Position numbers and translations under genes: made by a program | Notes under the pieces: model-generated | Database searches by the model: none | Told to the model about the DNA's origin: nothing | The model's input: only the letters and a program-made list of their open reading frames with translations | Shown: in pieces, positions 35,522 through 43,935 of the stretch | Layout: each line of letters opens with the position of its first letter | How positions within the stretch are numbered: the first letter of the stretch is position 1 | NCBI RefSeq assembly: GCF_901827185.1 | Contig: NZ_LR594671.1 | Span: 3,844,001-3,908,000, forward strand | From: Variovorax sp. PBL-E5 | Lineage (GTDB): Bacteria; Pseudomonadota; Gammaproteobacteria; Burkholderiales; Burkholderiaceae_C | Length of the DNA stretch: 64,000 nucleotides | Direction: 5' to 3'

Positions 35522-37101
35522 CCCGGCTCAGCTCCGACACTTCTGCCTGGCGGCAGACCGGCCTGGTCGTGGCCGGCATGTTCCTGTGGCTGGCGGCGAC
35601 CGCCTGGATCCGCCCGCTCACGGCGCCCGACGAAGGCCGCTACGTCGGCGTCGCCTTCGAGATGCTGCGTTCCGGCGACTGGCTGGTGCCGCGGCTCGAC
35701 GGCCTGCCCTTCTTCCACAAGCCGCCGCTGTTCTACTGGATCGGCGCGGCGGCGATGTCCGTGCTCGGCCCCACCGAATGGGCCGGGCGCCTGCCCTCGC
35801 TGATCGGCGCGACGATCGCCGCAGCGGGCCTGTGGCTGTTCCTGCGCCGCTGGGCCGACGAGGCCTGCGCGCGGCTCTCGGCCGTCGTGCTGCTCAGCAT
35901 GCCCTTCTTCTACGTCGGCGCGCAGTTCGCCAACCTGGACATGCTGGTGGCCGGCTGCATCTCGGCCACCGTGCTGCTGGCGGCCGACGCAACGCTGTCG
36001 AAGGAACGCGGCGCGGGCTGGCGACGGGCGCTCGCGGGCGCCTTCCTTTTCGCGGCGCTGGGCGTGCTGGCCAAGGGGCTGATCGGCTTCGTGCTGCCGG
36101 GCCTGGTGTTCGTCGTGTGGTGCGTGGCGACCGGCCGGCCGCCGGCACTGCGGCTGATGGCGTGGCCGCCGGGCTGGGCGCTGTTCGTGCTGCTCGCCGG
36201 CCCGTGGTTCGTCGCGATGCAGATGCGCTATCCGGCCTTCTTCGACTACTTCGTCGTCACGCAGCACTTCCGGCGCTTCGCTGCCTCGGGCTTCAACAAC
36301 GAACACCCGTTCTGGTTCTACCTGCCGGTGATCGCCGGCCTCACGCTGCCCTGGTTCGGCTGGCTCGCGATCGCGCACTGGAAGACGCGCAAGGCCCCGC
36401 CGCCATGGTCCGACGTCGACTGGCTGATGGGCCTCTGGTGCCTGTGCATCGTGGCCTTCTTCTCGCTGCCGCGCTCCAAGCTGATCGGCTACGTGCTGCC
36501 CGCGCTGCCGCCGCTGGCCTGCCTGGTCGCGAGGAGCGCGCTCGCCGCGGTGCGCGGTGCCGCGCGCGGCACGGTCGGCCTGCGCTGGACCACCGGCCTC
36601 GCGGCACTGGCCTGCGGCGCGAGCATCGCGCTGATCGCGGCCTATGGCACGCCGCCGGATGCGAGACTGCCCTTGCCCGCCGGCCAGACGGTGGCGCCGC
36701 ACGACGAGGTCCTGATGCTCGATACCTACGCCTACGACATTCCGTTCTACTGGCGGCTGCAACGCCCGGTCACAGTGTGGGGCGACTGGTCGCCCGCGCT
36801 GCTGGACAGCCGCGACGACTGGCGCAAGGAATTGCACGATGCAGGGCGCTTCGAGCCGGCGCTCGGCGCGCGGCTGCTGACCGGCCGCGGCGCCGCGCAG
36901 ACCTCGCTGTGCCTGTCCGCGCCGACCTGGGTGGTGGGCGCGTCCAATTCGCAGCGCGCGCATCCGTGGCTCGCGAAGCTGCAGCTTGCCGCCTACAACC
37001 CGTGGCTGGCCGTGTGGCGCTTCGCGGGCACCGCGGACGGCAGCGCGCAATGCTTCGAGACGGCTTCGGACGGCGCGATGCCGGCGCCGGCAACGCCATG
37101 A
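35518..37101 (+). CDS. ArnT-like glycosyltransferase (GT83, lipid A sugar transferase family)
   Basis: A 527-residue multi-pass membrane enzyme. The first periplasmic loop carries RPLTAPDEGRYVGVAFEML (about residues 28-46; the Asp-Glu catalytic motif), followed by GDWLVPRLDGLPFFHKPPLF, the hallmark of ArnT/PMT-like transferases. About 11-12 transmembrane helices precede a periplasmic C-terminal domain. ArnT moves a sugar from undecaprenyl phosphate to lipid A phosphates on the periplasmic side. No arnA, arnB or arnD genes are nearby, so the sugar is probably not L-Ara4N. Confidence 0.9.
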   Translation: MTRLSSDTSAWRQTGLVVAGMFLWLAATAWIRPLTAPDEGRYVGVAFEMLRSGDWLVPRLDGLPFFHKPPLFYWIGAAAMSVLGPTEWAGRLPSLIGATIAAAGLWLFLRRWADEACARLSAVVLLSMPFFYVGAQFANLDMLVAGCISATVLLAADATLSKERGAGWRRALAGAFLFAALGVLAKGLIGFVLPGLVFVVWCVATGRPPALRLMAWPPGWALFVLLAGPWFVAMQMRYPAFFDYFVVTQHFRRFAASGFNNEHPFWFYLPVIAGLTLPWFGWLAIAHWKTRKAPPPWSDVDWLMGLWCLCIVAFFSLPRSKLIGYVLPALPPLACLVARSALAAVRGAARGTVGLRWTTGLAALACGASIALIAAYGTPPDARLPLPAGQTVAPHDEVLMLDTYAYDIPFYWRLQRPVTVWGDWSPALLDSRDDWRKELHDAGRFEPALGARLLTGRGAAQTSLCLSAPTWVVGASNSQRAHPWLAKLQLAAYNPWLAVWRFAGTADGSAQCFETASDGAMPAPATP

Positions 37102-37946
37102 CGCTCCCATCGCCGCACGACCGCTACCTCTGCATCTGCGCGGACGACTTCGGCCTGAGCGAAGGCGTCAATGCGGCCATCCTCGATCTGGCCGAGCGCG
37201 GCAGGATCTCCGCGGCCGGCTGCATGGTCCGGCGCCCCGCCTGGGAGACGGGGCGTTCGCGATTGCGCCGCATCGATCGCACGCGGCTCGATGTCGGACT
37301 TCATCTCGATCTGACGCCGCCGCCGCCCGGCGATGCGCGCGAGCCGGGCCTCGCCGCGCTGATCGCCAAGGGCTGGCTCGGCCTGCTGCGGCCCGCAGAG
37401 ATCCGGGCCGAGATCGCGGACCAGCTGTCGCGCTTCGAGGACGGATTCGGCCGCGCGCCGGCCTTCGTGGACGGACACCGGCATGTCCATCAGTTCGCTG
37501 TGGTGCGCGACATGCTCGTCGCCGAGATCGCCAGGCGCTACGGCACCGCCGCGCCATGGATCCGCAGCACCGCGCCGCCCGCGCCGCGCTGGCGAGCCGG
37601 CGCGAAGGCCAATCTCGTGTTCGCGCTCGGCGGCGCCGGGCTGCTCGAACGCGCCGCGCGCCACGGCATTCCGGCCAGCCGCGGGCTGCTCGGCGTCTAC
37701 GGCTTCGATGGCGGCGCGGCCGATTACCGGCAGCGGCTGTGGCAATGGATCGCGGCCTGCCGCAGCGGCGACGTGCTGATGTGCCATCCGGCGCTGGCCG
37801 ATGCGCCCGCCGACCCCATCGCCGCCGCGCGCCGGCATGAGTACGCGGTGCTCGCGGCCACCGTCTTTCCGATGCAGACGCAGGGCGGCGCGGTCTTCCT
37901 CGCGCCGCTCTCGCGTCAGCTGCGTGCGGAGGGCCCGCATGGCTGA
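37098..37946 (+). CDS. YdjC/ChbG-family (NaxD-like) carbohydrate deacetylase
   Basis: A 282-residue YdjC-fold deacetylase. It keeps the metal and catalytic segments CICADDFGLSEGVNAAILDL (Asp-Asp pair, about residues 12-31), RLDVGLHLDLTPPP (His, about 63-76) and FVDGHRHVHQF (His-x-His, about 123-133). NaxD of Francisella, of this family, removes the acetyl group from undecaprenyl-phosphate N-acetylgalactosamine before transfer to lipid A. The gene overlaps the ArnT-like gene by 4 bases, which supports the same role here, although ChbG- and HpnK-type activities are alternatives. Confidence 0.87.
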   Translation: MTLPSPHDRYLCICADDFGLSEGVNAAILDLAERGRISAAGCMVRRPAWETGRSRLRRIDRTRLDVGLHLDLTPPPPGDAREPGLAALIAKGWLGLLRPAEIRAEIADQLSRFEDGFGRAPAFVDGHRHVHQFAVVRDMLVAEIARRYGTAAPWIRSTAPPAPRWRAGAKANLVFALGGAGLLERAARHGIPASRGLLGVYGFDGGAADYRQRLWQWIAACRSGDVLMCHPALADAPADPIAAARRHEYAVLAATVFPMQTQGGAVFLAPLSRQLRAEGPHG

Positions 37947-38562
37947 ACAAGGCGGCGCGACGCCGCTGCTCGTCCTGCGCGGCCTGCGCTCGGTGGCCGG
38001 CGGCCCCTTCGACCTCGAGATCGCGGCCGGCGAATGCGTGGGCCTGCTCGGCAAGTCAGGATCCGGCAAGAGTGCGCTGCTGCGTTCGATCGCCGATCTC
38101 GATCCCGGCGACGGCGAGGTCGAACTCGCCGGCCGGCGCCGCGAAAGCTGGCCCGCGCCGCAGTGGCGCCGGCGTGTCGTCTACCAGGCCGCCGAGCCGG
38201 CCTGGTGGGCCGCCGACGCGGCCGCGCATTTCCATCCCGGCGATGCGGCGCTGCTGCATGCGTTGATGCCGGCACTGGGCCTCGCGCCCGATGTGCTGCG
38301 CACCGAGATCGCGCGGCTGTCGACCGGCGAGCGGCAGCGGCTGGCGCTGATCCGGTCGCTGGCGGCGGCGCCCGAGGTGCTGCTGCTCGACGAGCCGACC
38401 GCATCGCTCGATGCGTCTTCCGCCGCCGCCATGGAAGCGCTGCTGTGCCGGCGTCTCGCGGCCGGCCTCGCGATCCTCATGGTCACGCATTCGACGCAGC
38501 AGGCGCAGCGCATGGGCGGGCGCCTGTTCGAGATGCGCGACGGCGCGCTGCATCCGTCATGA
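37939..38562 (+). CDS. fetA: FetA-like ABC transporter ATPase
   Basis: A 207-residue ABC ATPase with Walker A GLLGKSGSGKSALLRSIADL (about 34-53), signature ARLSTGERQRLALIRSLAA (about 129-147), Walker B EVLLLDEPTASLD and the switch His in LMVTHSTQQA. Its short length and pairing with a FetB-type permease match the FetAB (YbbLM) iron export system of E. coli. The ATG overlaps the deacetylase gene by 8 bases, so it is part of the same transcript, linking metal export to envelope modification. Confidence 0.85.
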   Translation: MAEQGGATPLLVLRGLRSVAGGPFDLEIAAGECVGLLGKSGSGKSALLRSIADLDPGDGEVELAGRRRESWPAPQWRRRVVYQAAEPAWWAADAAAHFHPGDAALLHALMPALGLAPDVLRTEIARLSTGERQRLALIRSLAAAPEVLLLDEPTASLDASSAAAMEALLCRRLAAGLAILMVTHSTQQAQRMGGRLFEMRDGALHPS

Positions 38563-39359
38563 CGCCGATCCATCTCGGCCCCGCCGATCTGGCGCTGGCC
38601 GCGCTGCTGGTGCTGATCGATGCGGCCGCATCGCTGCTGCTGCGGCTGCGCTTCCACCGGCAGCTGCTGTGGGCGAGCGTGCGCATGGTCGTGCAGCTGC
38701 TGTTGGTCGGCTGGGTGCTGCGCTGGGTCTTCGCGGCGGCATCGCCCGCCGCGACGCTGGTCATCGTCGCCCTGATGATCGCGGCGGCCGCGCGCGAAGT
38801 GGCGGCGCGTCCGCCCTGGCGGCTGCAACGCGCGGGCAACTTGCGCATCGGCGCGCTGGTGGTCGGGCTGTCGAGCGTGGCGACGGTGGTGCTGGCGCTG
38901 CTGACCGCCATCCGGCCGCAGCCGTGGTACGACCCGCGCTATGCGATCCCGCTGCTGGGCATCGTGCTCGGCAGCGTGCTCAATTCGGCGAGCCTCGGCC
39001 TCGATGGCTTCTTCGCCGGGCTGGTCGCGAGCCGCGCGGCGATCGAGGCGCAGCTCGCGCTGGGTGCGACGAGCGGGCAGGCGCTGTCGGAGCTGGTCCG
39101 GGCGTCGATCCGGCGCGGCATGATCCCGATCGTCAACCAGATGTCGGCGGCCGGCGTGATCACCCTGCCCGGCACCATGACCGGCCAGCTGCTGGCCGGC
39201 ATGGATCCGGTCGAGGCGGTGAAGTACCAGATCCTGCTGCTGTTCCTGCTCGCCGGCGCCGGCGGACTGGCAGCCGCCGGTGCGGTCTACCTGGGGGCGC
39301 GCTCGGTCACCGACGACCGGCATCGGCTGCGGCTGGACCGGCTCAAACGTTCGGGGTAG
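38559..39359 (+). CDS. fetB: FetB-like ABC transporter permease
   Basis: A 266-residue permease of the UPF0014/FetB family with about seven hydrophobic segments. Conserved parts are LWASVRMVVQLLLVGWVLRW, PLLGIVLGSVLNSASLGLDG, the cytoplasmic coupling loop LALGATSGQALSELVRASIR and the helix MTGQLLAGMDPVEAVKYQI. With FetA it forms an iron exporter that protects against oxidative stress in E. coli. It overlaps fetA by 4 bases (ATGA) and ends the envelope operon. Confidence 0.88.
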   Translation: MTPIHLGPADLALAALLVLIDAAASLLLRLRFHRQLLWASVRMVVQLLLVGWVLRWVFAAASPAATLVIVALMIAAAAREVAARPPWRLQRAGNLRIGALVVGLSSVATVVLALLTAIRPQPWYDPRYAIPLLGIVLGSVLNSASLGLDGFFAGLVASRAAIEAQLALGATSGQALSELVRASIRRGMIPIVNQMSAAGVITLPGTMTGQLLAGMDPVEAVKYQILLLFLLAGAGGLAAAGAVYLGARSVTDDRHRLRLDRLKRSG

Positions 39360-39469
39360 GTCGTTCGTCGAATCCCGCGCCCGGCACGGCTCGCCGAACC
39401 CACCAATGGCCAGTAGCCACCGGTGCGCGCGCTCTGCAGAATTCCCGCTGCGAACTTCGGGAGTCCCTC

Positions 39470-39751
39470 ATGCAACCAGCCATCGAAATCACACAGCGCG
39501 GAGAGAAAGACTTCGTCTCGTGCGTCGGCGTCGGCGACGGGTCGCGACGCTACGAGAGCGAGGGCCTGTGCTCGATCGCCGAATGCCTGCAGGACGCCGC
39601 GGCCGTGCTCGGCGCCGAGTTCAGCTTCGCCACCGTGATCTTCGACCGCATGACGATGGGCAGCTACCCGGTCGCCACCATCGAGCATCGCGCGCTCGAG
39701 GTGGCCGACGAGCTCCTGACCAAGACCTTCGGCCGCCGCACGATGGACTGA
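39470..39751 (+). CDS. Small soluble protein of unknown function
   Basis: A 93-residue protein starting MQPAIEITQRGEKDFVSCVG and ending LLTKTFGRRTMD. The mixed alpha/beta pattern (FSFATVIFDRMTMGSYPVAT) and clean GGGAG ribosome-binding site support a real gene. No family or function recognised. It stands alone between fetB and the hairpin repeat. Confidence 0.6.
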   Translation: MQPAIEITQRGEKDFVSCVGVGDGSRRYESEGLCSIAECLQDAAAVLGAEFSFATVIFDRMTMGSYPVATIEHRALEVADELLTKTFGRRTMD

Positions 39752-39789
39752 GCCGCGCACGCGGTCAGCAGCGAAGCCCCTGTTTTGCT

Positions 39790-39822
39790 CCCTCTCCCTT
39801 TGGGAGAGGGTTGGGGTGAGGG
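39790..39822. repeat. Palindromic intergenic repeat
   Basis: CCCTCTCCC-TTT-GGGAGAGGG is a perfect 9-base-arm hairpin, followed by TTGGGGTGAGGG, the second part of a widespread bacterial intergenic motif (CCCTCTCCC...GGGTGAGGG). It lies downstream of the 93-residue gene. No U-tract follows on either strand, so a canonical intrinsic terminator is unlikely, but it may slow or terminate transcription or stabilise the mRNA end. Confidence 0.7.
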
Positions 39823-39873
39823 CGCCGGGCGCTGGAAACGGGCGTGACGACGCAATGCCGTCACACGATCCGC

Positions 39874-39893
39874 TAAGATGGTAGCGCCTGCAT
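39874..39893 (+). promoter_or_regulatory. Candidate -10 and autoregulatory operator of the LacI-type repressor
   Basis: TAAGAT (39874-39879) is a -10-like hexamer, overlapped by ATGGTAGCGCCTGCAT (39878-39893), a degenerate version of the AGCGCT-centred palindrome found at 41002. The centre lies where transcription should start, so binding would block the repressor's own gene. Only 10 bases separate this from the TTG start codon. Confidence 0.45.
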
Positions 39894-39903
39894 TTCCAAC
39901 CCC

Positions 39904-40935
39904 TTGACCGCCGCCAAGCCCCCCGCCCGCCCCGCCCGCCGCAGCAGCGGCGGCATCACGCTCGACGATGTCTCCAAGCTCGCCGGCGTCTCCGCGATCA
40001 CGGTGTCGCGCGCACTCAATTCGCCGGACCTGGTGTCGCCCAAGACGCGCGAGAAGGTGCGGCTCGCGGTCGAGCGCACCGGCTACGTGCCCAACCTGCT
40101 GGCCGGCGGCCTGGCCTCCAACCGCAGCCGGCTGGTGGCTGCGCTGGTGCCCACCATCGCCGGGCCGGTGTTCCTCGAAACGGTGCAGGCGCTGACCGAG
40201 GCGCTGGCCGAGAAGGGCTACCAGCTCATGCTGGGCCAGAGCGGCTATCACAACTCGCGCGAGGACGCGCTCATCGACGCCATCGTCGGCCGGCGGCCGG
40301 ACGGCATCGTGCTGACCGGCATCATGCGCTCGGCCGAAGGGCGGCGCCGGCTGCTCGCCTCAGGCATTCCGGTGGTCGAGACCTGGGACCTGACGCCCAC
40401 GCCGGTCGACATGCTGGTCGGCTTCTCGCACGAGCAGGTGGGCGCCGCCACGGCGAAATTCCTCCATGGCAAGGGCTATCGCCGGCCTGCGGTGATCAGC
40501 GGCGACGACCATCGCGCGAACCTGCGGCGCAGCGGCTTCGAGCAGTCCTGGCGCGCGCTCGGCGGCAAGCGCATCGAGACCTGCGCGGTGCCTGCGCCGA
40601 CCACGCTCGGCAGCGGCCGCGGCGCCCTCGCCCAGCTGCTGGCGGCCGCGCCGCGCATCGACGTGGTGGCGTGCAGTTCCGATGCACTGGCCCACGGCGT
40701 CATCACCGAGGCGCATGCGCGCGGCCTGCGCGTGCCGCAGGACATCGCGGTGATGGGCTTCGGCGACCTCGGCTTCGCCCAGCATGCCCATCCGGCGATC
40801 AGCACCGTGCGCATCGACGGCACGGCCATCGGGCGGCAGGCGGCGCGCTTCATCGTCGACCGCGCCGAGGGACGGCCCATCGAATCGAAGATCGTCGACC
40901 TGGGCTTCTCGCTGATCGAGCGCGCGAGCACCTGA
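39904..40935 (+). CDS. GntR-like LacI-family repressor of sugar-acid catabolism
   Basis: A 343-residue LacI-family repressor. The N-terminal helix-turn-helix is TLDDVSKLAGVSAITVSRAL (about 20-39) with hinge NLLAGGLASNRSR. The effector domain resembles E. coli GntR (GIPVVETWDLTPTPVDMLVG; VGFSHEQVGAATAKFLH; KIVDLGFSLIERAS). No ATG or GTG start is possible after the in-frame stop at 39874, so the start appears to be TTG at 39904 with no clear Shine-Dalgarno. It probably represses the downstream dehydratase operon through the AGCGCT palindrome and is relieved by a sugar acid. Confidence 0.87.
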   Translation: MTAAKPPARPARRSSGGITLDDVSKLAGVSAITVSRALNSPDLVSPKTREKVRLAVERTGYVPNLLAGGLASNRSRLVAALVPTIAGPVFLETVQALTEALAEKGYQLMLGQSGYHNSREDALIDAIVGRRPDGIVLTGIMRSAEGRRRLLASGIPVVETWDLTPTPVDMLVGFSHEQVGAATAKFLHGKGYRRPAVISGDDHRANLRRSGFEQSWRALGGKRIETCAVPAPTTLGSGRGALAQLLAAAPRIDVVACSSDALAHGVITEAHARGLRVPQDIAVMGFGDLGFAQHAHPAISTVRIDGTAIGRQAARFIVDRAEGRPIESKIVDLGFSLIERAST

Positions 40936-40969
40936 ACCCGCGCGCGGGAATCCACGCACCAATCTCCTG

Positions 40970-40999
40970 TTGACCGTCGCACGGCCTGGCGCTTATGAT
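40970..40999 (+). promoter_or_regulatory. Sigma-70 promoter of the sugar-acid dehydratase operon
   Basis: TTGACC (-35, 40970-40975), an 18-base spacer and TATGAT (-10, 40994-40999) are a strong housekeeping promoter, rare in this GC-rich context. The operator palindrome begins 3 bases downstream, covering the expected start site. The leader to the dehydratase ATG is about 60 bases. Confidence 0.75.
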
Positions 41000-41001
41000 T
41001 G

Positions 41002-41019
41002 AATGACAGCGCTAACATT
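41002..41019. promoter_or_regulatory. GntR/LacI-type operator palindrome
   Basis: AATGACAGCGCTAACATT is centred on AGCGCT, and the flanks agree with the TGTTAGCGCTAACA type bound by GntR-like LacI-family repressors. It lies directly after the -10 of the dehydratase promoter, an ideal repression position. The repressor gene is immediately upstream. Confidence 0.7.
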
Positions 41020-41064
41020 TTCGGATGATCCGCCCCGGCATCCGATGACCACAGAGACACCCCG

Positions 41065-42846
41065 ATGACCGAATCGCCTCCCCCCTCGCCGGCCGCGCGC
41101 CGCAAGCAGCCCGAAGAGCTGCGCTCGCACCGCTGGTACGGCGTGAAGGACCTGCGCAGCTTCGGCCACCGCTCGCGCACCGCGCAGATGGGCTTCTCGC
41201 GCGACGATTACCTCGGCAAGCCGGTGATCGCGATCCTCAACACCTGGAGCGACATGAACTCCTGCCACACGCACTTCCGCCAGCGCGCCGAGGAAGTGAA
41301 GCGCGGCGTCTGGCAGGCCGGCGGCTTTCCGGTGGAGATCCCGGCCATGAGCCTGGGCGAGGCGTTCCAGAAGCCGACCACGATGCTCTACCGCAACCTG
41401 CTCGCGATGGAGGCCGAGGAGCTGCTGCGCTCCTACCCCGCCGACGGCTGCGTGCTGATGGGCGGCTGCGACAAGACCACGCCCGGCCTGGTGATGGGCG
41501 CACTGGCGATGAACCTGCCGACCATCTTCGTGCCCGCCGGGCCGATGCTGCGCGGCGACTACAAGGGCCGGTTCCTCGGCTCCGGCTCCGACACCTGGAA
41601 ATACTGGGCCGAGCTGCGCGCCGGCAACATCAGCGAGCAGGACTGGCAGGACGTGGAAGACGGCATCGCGCGCTCGCCCGGCACCTGCATGACCATGGGC
41701 ACGGCCAGCACCATGACCAGCGCGGCCGAGGTGCTGGGCCTGACGCTGCCGGGCGCCTCGTCGATCCCGGCGCCCGATTCGCGCCATTCGATGATGGCCA
41801 CGCACACCGGCAAACGCATCGTCGACATGGTGTGGGAAGACCTGAAGCCGCTCGACTTCCTCACCGCGGCCTCGTTCGACAACGCGGTCACGGCCGTGCT
41901 CGGCCTCGGCGGCTCGACCAATGCGATCGTCCACCTGATCGCGATGGCGCGCCGCGCCGGCATCGCGCTCGACCTCGCGCGCTTCGACGAACTCGCGCGC
42001 AGCACGCCGGTGCTCGCCAACCTGCGCCCCGGCGGCAAGTACCTGATGGAAGACTTCTTCTATGCCGGCGGCCTGCGCGCCTTCCTGCGCGAGCTCGGCG
42101 AGCTGATCGACGGCAGCCAGCGCACCTGCAACGGCCGCACGCTGGGCGAGAACATCGAGGGCGCCGAGGTCTACAACACCGACGTGATCCGCCCGCGCAG
42201 CGACGCCCTGCTCGAAAGCGGCGGCCTCGCGGTGCTGCATGGCAACCTCGCGCCTTCCGGCGCGGTGATCAAGCCGGCGGCGATGGAGCAGCACCTGCGC
42301 CGCCACACCGGGCCCGCGGTGGTCTTTCGCAACTACGACGATCTGGCCGCGCGCATCGACGACCCCGAGCTGCCCGTCACCAAGGACAGCGTGATCGTGC
42401 TGCAGAGCGCCGGCCCGCAGGGCGCGCCGGGCATGCCCGAGTGGGGCCAGCTGCCGATCCCGCAGAAGCTGCTGAAGGAAGGCGTGCGCGACATGGTGCG
42501 CATCAGCGATGCGCGCATGAGCGGCACCAGCTACGGCGCCTGCGTGCTGCACGTCACGCCCGAGTCGCACGTGGGCGGCCCGCTGGCGCTGGTGCGCGAC
42601 GGCGACCTGGTCACGCTCGACATCGACGCGCGCCGCATCGACATGCAGGTGAGCGACGAGGAGCTCGCACGCCGCCGCGCCGCCTGGCAGAAGCCGATCC
42701 CGAAGTTCAGCCGCGGCTACGGCGTGCTGTACCTGAAGCACGTGCAGCAGGCCGACACCGGCTGCGACTTCGACTTCCTCGCGCCCGACTACGTGGCGGG
42801 CAGCGACGCCGCCGCGCCCGCGGCCAGCGAGCCCGACATCCACTGA
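41065..42846 (+). CDS. IlvD/Edd-family sugar-acid dehydratase, probably L-arabonate dehydratase
   Basis: A 593-residue dehydratase of the IlvD/Edd family. The N-terminus [20 protein letters not shown] and the metal-cluster cysteines in [19 protein letters not shown] and [14 protein letters not shown] place it with L-arabonate and D-xylonate dehydratases, apart from IlvD and Edd. It holds a [2Fe-2S] cluster and removes water from an aldonic acid to give a 2-keto-3-deoxy acid. It is the first gene of an operon with two Bug receptors and an RraA-like protein, under a GntR-like repressor; L-arabonate is the best guess for substrate. Confidence 0.88.
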   Translation: MTESPPPSPAARRKQPEELRSHRWYGVKDLRSFGHRSRTAQMGFSRDDYLGKPVIAILNTWSDMNSCHTHFRQRAEEVKRGVWQAGGFPVEIPAMSLGEAFQKPTTMLYRNLLAMEAEELLRSYPADGCVLMGGCDKTTPGLVMGALAMNLPTIFVPAGPMLRGDYKGRFLGSGSDTWKYWAELRAGNISEQDWQDVEDGIARSPGTCMTMGTASTMTSAAEVLGLTLPGASSIPAPDSRHSMMATHTGKRIVDMVWEDLKPLDFLTAASFDNAVTAVLGLGGSTNAIVHLIAMARRAGIALDLARFDELARSTPVLANLRPGGKYLMEDFFYAGGLRAFLRELGELIDGSQRTCNGRTLGENIEGAEVYNTDVIRPRSDALLESGGLAVLHGNLAPSGAVIKPAAMEQHLRRHTGPAVVFRNYDDLAARIDDPELPVTKDSVIVLQSAGPQGAPGMPEWGQLPIPQKLLKEGVRDMVRISDARMSGTSYGACVLHVTPESHVGGPLALVRDGDLVTLDIDARRIDMQVSDEELARRRAAWQKPIPKFSRGYGVLYLKHVQQADTGCDFDFLAPDYVAGSDAAAPAASEPDIH

Positions 42847-42905
42847 CGCGCGGGGTACCGGCGCCGCACTCAGCCCTTCATTCCAATCACAAGAGCGAGA
42901 CACCC

Positions 42906-43910
42906 ATGAACCCCATTCCCATCGGCCCGACTGCGCTGCAGCGGGTCCTTCGCAGCGCGCTGCCCCTGCTGCTGGCCTGCGCCGCCGCATCCCAGGCCCA
43001 GGGCGCCGAAGGCTTTCCGGTACGGCCGGTCACCTTCGTCGTGCCCTTCCCCGCAGGCGGCGGCACCGACCTCGGCGCGCGCGTGCTGGCGCAGAAGCTG
43101 GGACAGAAGTGGGGCCAGGGCGTGATCGTCGACAACCGCGGCGGCGCGGCCGGCATGGTCGGCTCGGACGTGGTGGCCAAGGCCAGGCCCGACGGCTACA
43201 CGCTGCTGATCGGCAACGTCGGCACGCAGGCCATCAATCCCTCGCTCTACAAGAAGATGACCTTCGACCCGGACCGCGCGTTCACGCCGATCTCGCTGGT
43301 GGCCGAGCTGCCCTTCGCGATGATGGTGAGCCCCAGCCTGCCGGCGAAGACGGTGAAGGAATTCGTCGCGCTCGCGAAGGCATCGCCGGACAAGATCACG
43401 ATGGCCAGCTCGGGCAGCGGCGGCTCGCCGCATCTGACGGGCGAGATCTTTTCCGCCGCCGCCGGCGTGCACCTCACGCACGTGCCCTACAAGGGCGGCA
43501 CGCCCGCGATGACCGACCTGATGGGCGGCCACGTCGACGTGCTCTTCGCCTCGGTGCTGGAGTCGGCGAGCTACATCAAGTCGGGCAAGCTGCGCGGCCT
43601 CGCGGTGACCAGCGCCGAGCGTTCGCCCACGCTGCCCGACCTGCCCACGCTGGCCGAGGCCGGCGTGCCCAACGCGGTATCGGGCTCATGGATCGGCCTG
43701 CTCGCGCCGGCCGGCACGCCGCAGGCGATCGTCGACAAGATCGCGGCCGACGTGAAGACGGTGCTGGCGGTGCCAGCGACGCGGCAAAGCCTGATCGAAC
43801 AGGGCGCCGTTCCGCGCGGCACCAGCCCCGCCGAACTGAAGGCGCAGATCGACGCAGACCGCCTCCGCTACGGCAAGGTGATCCGCGAAAAAAACATCGG
43901 TGTGGACTGA
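42906..43910 (+). CDS. Bug-family tripartite tricarboxylate receptor protein
   Basis: A 334-residue periplasmic binding protein with a Sec signal peptide (LRSALPLLLACAAASQAQGA, about 15-34). The Bug fold follows: FPVRPVTFVVPFPAGGGTDL, VIVDNRGGAAGMVGSDVVA, then LTHVPYKGGTPAMTDLMGG. It should bind an aldonic acid or related carboxylate from the dehydratase pathway. It is followed by a second, divergent Bug gene 25 bases later. Confidence 0.9.
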   Translation: MNPIPIGPTALQRVLRSALPLLLACAAASQAQGAEGFPVRPVTFVVPFPAGGGTDLGARVLAQKLGQKWGQGVIVDNRGGAAGMVGSDVVAKARPDGYTLLIGNVGTQAINPSLYKKMTFDPDRAFTPISLVAELPFAMMVSPSLPAKTVKEFVALAKASPDKITMASSGSGGSPHLTGEIFSAAAGVHLTHVPYKGGTPAMTDLMGGHVDVLFASVLESASYIKSGKLRGLAVTSAERSPTLPDLPTLAEAGVPNAVSGSWIGLLAPAGTPQAIVDKIAADVKTVLAVPATRQSLIEQGAVPRGTSPAELKAQIDADRLRYGKVIREKNIGVD

Positions 43911-43935
43911 GCACCCCTTCAAAGGAAACATTCGC

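Noticed and set aside
39790..39822. Hairpin considered as an intrinsic terminator
   Set aside because: The stem is strong but no run of T follows on either strand; it matches a known repeat layout, so it is listed as a repeat.
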